From positions 85,579,193 to 85,643,192 of the forward strand of contig NC_071398.1 of assembly GCF_022682495.2 (NCBI RefSeq): DNA of 64,000 nt, in the 5' to 3' direction. Origin of the DNA: Desmodus rotundus. Taxonomy: Eukaryota; Chordata; Mammalia; Chiroptera; Phyllostomidae. Both the position numbers and the translations under genes were made by a program. Of the stretch, positions 58,701 through 64,000 are shown in pieces (positions within the stretch are counted from its first letter, which is position 1; the number at the start of each line of letters is the position of its first letter). The notes below the pieces were generated by a model. It saw only the letters and a program-made list of their open reading frames with translations, was not told the origin of the DNA and ran no database searches.

Positions 58701-61700
58701 CCTGTGAGTCAGTGAGCTCCCACTGCTTTCTCCCCTGGTGTTCTCGCTAAGGACTGTTTGATAGCTTAAGAACGTCCTGATAGGAACAGTAATTTGACAG
58801 CTCAGAACCTTCTGGAAAATGTTTGATGATATAGGAAGATTAAATAATTGTTTAAAAATTTGTACTTCAATTTTATTTAATAATTTTATTCTGAAGATTA
58901 AGAATTTACTGTATTTTCATTCTCCTGTACACTTATCCATCCTTTAGAAGTCATAGAACTGAGGTTCTTTGTATTGTGGTGACCAAATTTCTGGTCTTCC
59001 TTGTTCAGGTTGGTGAATGGAAAACCCTCTCATTGAGGGAACAAACTGGAAGTCTGATTTATCTTTTATTTTCGAGAGGTGCTGACAAAGTGCTGCTCCA
59101 CGCATTTGATGGTCGGCCATCCGTAGCCATGGAAGGAGTGAAAGCCGGCTACTTCTTCTCAATTCCTCCTTCTGTCATAAGAAGTGGACAGGTAAATTCT
59201 TTCAATAAACTTCATCTCACACGTTGTGAAGTACACTTTAAAATCTGAGTTTTTAGTACATACTTGTGGTATTATTCTAGTTATATTACAAAGATTAATC
59301 TTAGGTCCCAACCCTATGTCGGTACCATACTATCATGATTACATTAGATTTACAGTACATTTTTAAAAACAATTTTATTTTATTTTTAGAGAGAGGGGAA
59401 GGGCGGGAGAAAAAGAGGGAGAGAAGCATCGACAGGTTTCCTCTCGTACACGCCCTGGCAGGGGGCCAAACTGGCACCCCAGGCATGTGCCCTGACTGGG
59501 AATCGAACCAGTGACATTTCACTTTGTGGGACGATGCTCCACCCACCTGAGTCATGCTGGTCAGGGCAATTTACAGTGAGTTTTGAGATCAGCATAGTTT
59601 GAGAATTTAGCTTTTTTTTTTGAGAGCACATTTATTAAAGCTGGGGACATTGAAACAAGGAAGGGCATAGGACAGAACAAACAATGGGAAGCCAGCACAG
59701 GGCTGCTCTCGCTCTCTAGAAATGTCGTAGGAGAGAAATGAGCCTAGTCAGGGCTCACCGAGAAGGCAGAATAAAGGGGGCCTTAGAGACAGGTTCAGGC
59801 GGTTAGCCTGGGATGCGCTGCCACTGCCCACTGCTCCCCTGGTCTTGTGCAGCCCCTTCTAGTTCAGGAGATGCACGCCTGAGAGAGTAGATGGGAAAGG
59901 AAAAGGCATGGACAGGCTCCCCAAAGGGGGAATACTCCGGTTAGCGCTTTTTTTCAGAATCATTTTGAAGGGACTATTCGAAGTCCCTTGCCTTTCCATC
60001 TATATTAGAATCAGCCTGATTTCTACAAAAAAAGCTGGCTGGTATTTCAATTGGGAGTACATTGAATCTATAGATCAGTTTGGGGATAATTGATCATGCT
60101 AGATCTTTGATGTCTTTAATCAGTGTTTTATAATTTTCAACATACAAATCCTGCATGTATTTTCTTAAATTTATCCCCATTTTTCATTTTTCATTCTATT
60201 TTAAACAATACTGGTTTTAAAATTTTAATGATCAATTATTCATTCCTAGTATATAGAAATACAATGGTTTTTATATATTAAATTGTTATCAAGTGACCCT
60301 GCTGAATTATTAATTAGTGCTAGTAGAGTTTTTTAGGTTTTTCAGGATTTTTTATAGATTCTTTGACTAAAGATATATTTGCCTTTTCCTTTCCAATATT
60401 TGTACCCTTTATTTCTTTTTCTTGCCTTATTTCACTGGATACAGATACTACTAGAATGTTGACCAGAAGTAGAAAAACAGATACCCTTGCCTTTTTCCTG
60501 ATCGGGGGGGAAACATTCATTCTTTTACCATTAAATATGCTATCAGCTGCAGGTTTTTTATAGGGTTAAGGAAGTCCCTTCTCTTTCTAGTCTGCTGAGA
60601 GTTTTTATCAAAAATGGATGTTGGATTCTGTCAAATGCTTTTTCTGCATCTACTGAGATGATCATATAGTTCTTTTCTTGGCATGTAAGTTGTATTGATT
60701 GATTTTCTGGTGTTGAACCAACTGGGCATTCCTAGGATGAAGTCTACTTGATCATGACGTGTTATCCTTTGTACAGTTTCTTAGGGAGAACCTTAGATTA
60801 TTTGAAGCCTTTCTCATTTTCTAATATGGTTGCATTATTAATGCAACAGTTACATTAGCACTAACCACTTATAGTTACAATCCACAAATTTTGACATATG
60901 CTGTGTTTTCACTTTCAGTTCAGAATGCTTTCTAATTTATCTGGTGATCTCCTCTCTGACCATAGTGATTATTTAAAGTATATTGTTTAGTCCTGGCTGG
61001 CATGGCTCAGTGGATTGAGTGCCAGCCTGTGAACCAAAGGGTCACCGGCTCAATTCCCAGTCAGAGCAAATGCCTGGGTTGCGGGCCAGGTCCCCAGTGG
61101 GGGGCACGCAAGAGGCAACCACACATTGATGTTTCTCTCCCTCTGTTTCTTCCTCCCTTCCCCTCTGTCTAAATAAACAAATAAATAAAATCTTTAAAAA
61201 AAAATTACTTAATTTCCAAATACTTAGTAATTTTCCTGTTATCTTTCTATTACTGATTTTTACTTTAATTCTACTGTGTTGAGGAAACATACATTGTATG
61301 ATTTTAAGTCTTTTAAATTGTTGAGGTTTGTTTAATGGCCCCGAATACGGTCTGTCCTGGCGAAGAGACATGCACACTTAACGAGAACGCGCATTTGCCT
61401 CTTGTAGGGTGGAGAGTTCTGGAAGTGTCAGTTGATAGTCGTCCAAGATTAGTTTTAGTTTTCCTACTTTCATACTTTGTGGGGGAAACAACTTATTTAA
61501 TAGTAATCTTTAGCTGTGGCATGTTTATTTTTTCTAATTTTAAAGGTGATATTTGTACATTATAGAAAATCGAATCACTCCCAAAAAGAACCAATTTTAA
61601 GTCAGTCCAGACAGATGCTGTCGCTCAGACAACCATTACTAACGTCGATCCACGTAAAATAAGATCATCTTATTCTTCTTGTTTTGAATTAGCTTTATGG

Positions 61701-64000
61701 GTATCTGTTTGTGTCAGTAAATATAGACTTATCTCATCTTTAAAATGATCTCAATATTTCATAATATGAATGCACCATGATTTATTTAAGCATCACCTTG
61801 AGTCAGTGATTTTCAGCAGGTGAACTGCGAGGATTTTGGAAACATGCAGTACCTGACTGTTCAGTCAGGGGCATGGACTTAGACTGTCAAATACAAAATG
61901 ACAACAGCCAGCACAATGGCTGTCTGGTAGGACAGAATCAAACTTATACCTGTTTTTGCCATACCAGCAAAAATAGATTTTTTGGTGTGCCACAGAATTT
62001 TAGTAATTAGTTCATGTGTGCCATGAGATGAAAAAAGGTGGAAAATTGCTGCCTTAAGTAAAGGGTATATTGTTTCTCATTTTTCACTGCTGGAAACAGT
62101 GCCTCATTGAATAGCTTTGTGCATCCACAGCCCATACGCACGCTTGTGCAGTAATTCCCTATAAATGGAATCACTCGGAAGAGGGTGCACATTTTAAAAT
62201 TTTTGTTCAATTGTTACATTTTATTAAAGAAGTTTATACTAGTTTAACTTTTACCTACCAACAGTGCGTGAGCATACCTATTTCTGTGCTTTTGAAATTT
62301 TAATCTTAAAACTATTTGTTATAACAATATTCTACTCTGCATCACATGTCTCCTTCTCATTTTTCACTTCAAAGTGCAGTGGCGTCAAAAGAATTACGTT
62401 CTTGGTATAAGACTGTTTGAGTTAATTGCAATCCTTATAATCCAGACAAAAAATTATAAATAAAAAATAAAACCATCTACCACCGACTCTAACATGTGGA
62501 TGTGAACTTTGGATTTATAAACATAAAGCCTTGAGTGGCCTAAAGTGAAGAGCAGAAAGGAACAGTGACTCTGGTGGAGAAACAACACAGTCCCTTCCTT
62601 AGATCTTTCAGCGGGCTGGCGACACCGATGTTCGGCCTCCCTGCAGGCTGTGCTATCAGTGACCACTCCCTGGGTCCCTGGAGTCTTTGGGTACTTTTTG
62701 GCAATGAATGTTTCTGTTTAAATCTATTAGTAATAGAATGATGAGAACACAGGAAACATTTATTAATTGAATATTAAAGTATGAATTTTAAGTTCTTGCA
62801 GAATAGAACGCATTGGCATGTGGGTTTAATGTTCCTTTTGTTATCTTTATTACTCATGTTTTAAACTTACTAGTTTTCTCTTTTCTCTAAGAAGCAGAAA
62901 CTTGTGAAACAATTGCCATTAACCTCAATTTGCTTGGAAACAGATTCACCTGCACTAGGACCAGAAAAACAGGTAAATGATTGTCCAATTTCTACATTAC
63001 TTAGATTGTATCTTTCATGTGAACTATTTTTGATTTAGCTGTTTCTCGTTACAGTGTAACTACAGTGGAATCCTTTTTTAATGCTAGGTTGAGAGGTTAT
63101 ATTAACTTAATTTCAGGTCTTTTCTAAATATTAATGTTGTGCCCCAAAGAATATTATTTTATTATGTAATAATGAGAGCCATACCAATACAGCAAAAATC
63201 TCGGTGTCGAGAGCCAGAAAGGCCTGGATTCAAATCCTGTCTCTGCTACCCAGTAGCTGTGTGACTTTGGACAAGTTATTAATCTCTCTGAAACTTTCTT
63301 CATTTATAAAATGTGGACAAAATATCATAGTGAGAATTAAATGGAGTAATGTATAAGAAAGTGCCTAGCAGTATCTGGTATATAGTGAAGAAACTTAATA
63401 AATGTTTATTTTTGTTCTTTTAATTAGCATGTCATAATGAGGCTCTATTTCTCCCAGAACAAGTATTGATAGTCATAGATTTGTTTATGTGATCTTTGTT
63501 CTTTGTAGGCCTACAATAACAAGAGTTATTGTAGGCCACAAAGAATTATATTTTAAATATTGCTACTATTTTAAGTTATACTTTTCTCAAAGGAAGCCCC
63601 AGCATCTGCCTTATTTGTGGTAGATGGTACCCATTTCCGTCCCCCGCAATGTGCGGTTCACTAGCGGCCCCTACTGCCCGTCAGGTCTCTGTCTCCACGC
63701 CTGCGGGACTCAGGGGTTTGGGAGCCGTAGCGATGCGATTGTTAATAAACCATGAGTGTCTGTGATGCAGTGTGACGTTTGCTCACGAGTGTCCGATTAG
63801 TTACACATTCTCAGAAACCAGCTCTTACAAGACTACAGGAGACAGGCACGAGGAACTAGGGGTCGGGACTCCAGTTTGTCTGTCTGTGTGGGTGCGGGAC
63901 AGAATGTACAGAGTTGTCTTCCTGACTGACCTGAAATACAAGGAAAAGGACCCAGTGTTTTCCTTAAACAGAAACGAATTTCAAGTGCTGTTGTGACTCA
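46657..64000 (+). CDS. TATDN3: TATDN3, TatD-family deoxyribonuclease-like hydrolase (partial, runs off right edge)
   Basis: TATDN3 is a TatD-type TIM-barrel hydrolase that depends on divalent metal; its physiological substrate is poorly defined. Nine coding exons (46657-46722, 48305-48337, 49399-49472, 49674-49758, 53287-53349, 57631-57740, 57903-57958, 59079-59191, 62892-62972) join in frame and give residues 1-227. The expected metal ligands are all present: His12 and His14 (DCHCH), Glu107 (AIGEVGLDF), His147 (NVHSR), His170 (LLHAF) and Asp218 (ETDSP). The human protein has 274 residues as I recall it, so about 47 C-terminal residues (from VRNEPWN on) should be encoded by one exon beyond 64000. 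I looked for that exon in 62973-64000 and did not find it. No disabling mutation is seen. Confidence 0.96.
46723..48304. other. TATDN3 intron 1
   Basis: The first part is CpG-rich. About 47,200-47,720 is a copy of the ancient repeat also seen near 1,690. Nothing else was recognised. Confidence 0.6.
48305..48337 (+). CDS. TATDN3: TATDN3 coding exon 2 (33-bp microexon)
   Basis: Encodes [11 protein letters not shown], residues 23-33. The acceptor is TTTTAG|GAT and the donor is AAA|GTAAGT. Its length divides by three, so skipping it would keep the frame. Confidence 0.94.
48470..48840 (-). repeat. MIR SINE, antisense, split by a hAT insertion
   Basis: The left part TACATTATTTCATTTAATGT with CAACAACTGTTCTGTGG and the right part CCCATTTTATAGATGAGGAA with AGGACACGCAGCTAGTAAAA join into one antisense MIR once 48556-48742 is removed. 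Confidence 0.8.
48556..48742 (-). mobile_element. hAT MITE with 8-bp TSD, nested in MIR
   Basis: The left end is CAGGGGTCCCTGACC. The right end reverses to CAGCGGCCCCCAACCTTTTT. Flanks are TTTTAGCC and TTTTAGCT, an 8-bp duplication with one change. This size and these CAG.GGTCCC ends are typical of hAT. Confidence 0.85.
49399..49472 (+). CDS. TATDN3: TATDN3 coding exon 3
   Basis: Encodes residues 34-57 plus two bases of Arg58, [16 protein letters not shown] through IMQLSE. The acceptor is TTTCAG|GCC. The donor implied by the human protein is CG|GTGCTA, which is a poor match to consensus. Confidence 0.92.
49674..49758 (+). CDS. TATDN3: TATDN3 coding exon 4
   Basis: Completes Arg58 and encodes [20 protein letters not shown] and DQRSVTLK, residues 59-86. 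The acceptor is CTTTTAG|G and the donor is AAG|GTAACA. The GVHP segment is typical of TatD proteins. Confidence 0.95.
49759..53286. other. TATDN3 intron 4
   Basis: Contains the ancient repeat (about 50,790-51,480), a pyrimidine-rich stretch near 52,070-52,137 and a MIR fragment (about 52,140-52,270). The remaining sequence is unassigned. Confidence 0.6.
52140..52270 (+). repeat. MIR SINE fragment
   Basis: TGCTTTGAAGTCAGAGAGAC, CTCTGCCAAGTCTCAATTTC and CTCATTTGTAAATC are MIR core blocks in order. Confidence 0.65.
53287..53349 (+). CDS. TATDN3: TATDN3 coding exon 5
   Basis: Encodes residues 87-107, [20 protein letters not shown] and E. Glu107 is the bridging metal ligand of TatD enzymes. The acceptor is CCCAG|GAT and the donor is GAG|GTAAAC. 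Confidence 0.95.
53647..56954 (+). mobile_element. HAL1-like retrotransposon, about 3.3 kb, with 15-bp TSD
   Basis: HAL1 elements are L1 relatives that keep ORF1 but lack the ORF2 reverse transcriptase. This copy lies between AAGTAGTATATACAA at 53632-53646 and 56955-56969. About 2 kb of 5' region precedes an ORF1-like start (ATGGCCCAAGTGAAAGAACA at about 55,657), which shifts frame within about 25 codons. A C-terminal part is open at 56,291-56,575. The 3' region has CAGAATCATAGATACGGAGA and GGATTAAGAAGTACAAATTC and ends in an A-rich tail. No reverse transcriptase sequence is seen. It sits in TATDN3 intron 5 in sense orientation. Confidence 0.8.
57150..57560 (+). mobile_element. Old hAT (Charlie-like) element, second copy
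   Basis: ACTTGAAATGTGACTGATCC, GATTGAGATGTGCTCC, TTGGATATACTGGATTAAAT and GTGACCACTAGAAAATGTCA follow the same order as the copy at 45,805-46,087. It ends about 70 bp before TATDN3 exon 6. Confidence 0.6.
57631..57740 (+). CDS. TATDN3: TATDN3 coding exon 6
   Basis: Encodes residues 108-143, [19 protein letters not shown] through LAKRLNLP, plus two bases of codon 144. The acceptor is GTCGCAG|GTG and the donor is CCTTT|GTAGGT. Residue 144 becomes Leu where human has Val. Confidence 0.95.
57903..57958 (+). CDS. TATDN3: TATDN3 coding exon 7
   Basis: Completes Leu144 and encodes [18 protein letters not shown] plus the first base of Gly163. His147 is a metal ligand. The acceptor is AAACAG|A and the donor is CAAG|GTATTT. 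Confidence 0.94.
57959..59078. other. TATDN3 intron 7
   Basis: No repeat that I can name except a short (CA)n at about 58,420-58,434 and an AT-rich stretch near 58,840-58,920. Confidence 0.5.
59079..59191 (+). CDS. TATDN3: TATDN3 coding exon 8
   Basis: Completes Gly163 and encodes residues 164-200, [20 protein letters not shown] through SVIRSGQ. His170 is a metal ligand. The donor is CAG|GTAAAT. The acceptor TTTTCGAGAG|GT is weak because a G precedes the final AG. Confidence 0.94.
59364..59568 (-). mobile_element. VES-type bat SINE, antisense
   Basis: AGAGAGGGGAAGGGCGGGAG, CATGTGCCCTGACTGGGAAT and GAGTCATGCTGGTCAGGGC are the reverse VES order. Imperfect flanks share ATTTACAGT. It lies in TATDN3 intron 8. 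Confidence 0.88.
59612..59940 (-). pseudogene. Retrocopied 3' UTR with poly(A) tail (parent unknown)
   Basis: On the minus strand the block ends CAGCTTTAATAAATGTGCTC, TC and then nine A residues: AATAAA, a normal spacing and a tail. This is the signature of a retrocopied mRNA end. It interrupts sequence next to an antisense L1. I do not recognise the parent and see no coding region. Confidence 0.6.
59950..61330 (-). mobile_element. Old L1, antisense, ORF2 region, with nested SINE
   Basis: The plus strand shows reverse L1 ORF2 blocks: GCTGGCTGGTATTTCAATTG, TGAATCTATAGATCAGTTTG, CTTTTTCTGCATCTACTGAG. A VES SINE at 60,989-61,206 splits it. No ORF survives. Confidence 0.8.
60989..61206 (+). mobile_element. 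VES-type bat SINE nested in antisense L1
   Basis: AGTCCTGGCTGGCATGGCTC, GGTCACCGGCTCAATTCCCA, GCAAGAGGCAACCACACATT and an AAATAAACAAATAAATAAAA tail. This is one of the most complete copies and the best single evidence for bat origin. Confidence 0.92.
61804..62051. mobile_element. hAT MITE (248 bp) with 8-bp TSD
   Basis: The left end is CAGTGATTTTCAGCAGGTGA. The right end reverses to CAGCAATTTTCCACC. Flanks are CCTTGAGT (61796-61803) and CCTTAAGT (62052-62059), an 8-bp duplication with one change. No transposase is encoded. It lies in TATDN3 intron 8. Confidence 0.88.
62892..62972 (+). CDS. TATDN3: TATDN3 coding exon 9
   Basis: Encodes residues 201-227, [20 protein letters not shown] through LGPEKQ. 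Asp218 in ETDSP is the last active-site residue. The acceptor TCTCTAAGAAG is a NAGNAG tandem site, so Lys201 may be left out in some transcripts. The donor is CAG|GTAAAT. Confidence 0.95.
63170..63415 (+). repeat. MIR SINE
   Basis: GGCCTGGATTCAAATCCTGT, CTCTGCTACCCAGTAGCTGT, GTGACTTTGGACAAGTTATT and CTTAATAAATGTTTATTTTT give a nearly full MIR. Confidence 0.85.
63501..63543. repeat. Near-perfect 19-bp inverted repeat (hairpin)
   Basis: CTTTGTAGGCCTACAATAAC, a 4-nt AAGA loop, then GTTATTGTAGGCCACAAAG. The arms pair fully except for one extra A in the left arm. Confidence 0.85.

Larger units (their letters stand above)
62973..64000. other. Start of TATDN3 intron 9
   Basis: Contains a MIR copy (63,170-63,415) and a strong hairpin (63,501-63,543). 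No match to the expected last exon (VRNEPWN...) was found, so it lies to the right of the window. Confidence 0.6.

Noticed and set aside
62973..64000. Last TATDN3 exon inside the window
   Set aside because: No sequence encoding VRNEPWN or the expected C-terminus follows exon 9. The ORF at 63772-63996 has no resemblance.
1..64000. CRISPR arrays, operons, phage or other prokaryotic systems
   Set aside because: Split genes with GT-AG introns, SINEs, LTRs and MIR/L1 repeats show vertebrate nuclear DNA. Tandem repeats here are simple microsatellites.

Overview
This is mammalian nuclear DNA, almost certainly from a bat (Chiroptera, most likely Yangochiroptera). The clearest evidence is a set of tRNA-derived SINEs of the bat VES type, in both orientations. 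Each has a tRNA-like head, a 'CAGTCAGGGCA' block, a 'GCAACC..(T)GATGTTTCTCTC' block and an A-rich tail. TTAA-flanked piggyBac-like, hAT and mariner remnants are also present, which fits a bat genome with much DNA-transposon activity. No bacterial, phage or CRISPR features are present.

Only two protein-coding genes can be established. Both were rebuilt exon by exon from splice sites and from what I remember of the human proteins. NSL1, a subunit of the MIS12 kinetochore complex, lies on the minus strand in six coding exons (46495 down to 23228). Its coding exons sum to 846 bp, giving 281 residues plus stop. TATDN3, a TatD-family metal-dependent hydrolase, lies on the plus strand from 46657. 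Nine coding exons (227 residues) are in the window, and the last exon lies beyond the right edge. The start codons are 161 bp apart, head to head, across a CpG-rich TATA-less shared promoter with E2F-, ETS- and YY1-like sites. The order NSL1-TATDN3 matches human 1q32.3.

Layout: positions 1 to about 21,980 are intergenic sequence downstream of NSL1. This stretch holds decayed L1, MLT1-type LTRs, bat SINEs, a 5S rRNA fragment, an RPLP1 processed pseudogene, a hAT transposase relic and one unidentified coding-like stretch near 860-1130. From about 21,985 to 46,495 is NSL1, whose introns hold a sense L1 broken by mariner-type elements, a TTAA-flanked piggyBac-like element nested in another L1, and several SINEs. 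From 46,657 onward is TATDN3. Its introns hold a hAT MITE nested in an antisense MIR, a roughly 3.3-kb HAL1-like retrotransposon with a 15-bp target-site duplication, an antisense L1 with a nested SINE, a retrocopied 3'UTR and a second hAT MITE.

I found no evidence of an unknown multi-gene system. The most useful observations are the changed NDC80-binding motif in NSL1, the unusual splice sites in TATDN3, the datable nested transposon insertions and a few unexplained stretches. All repeat-family names come from pattern recognition and were not checked against a database.
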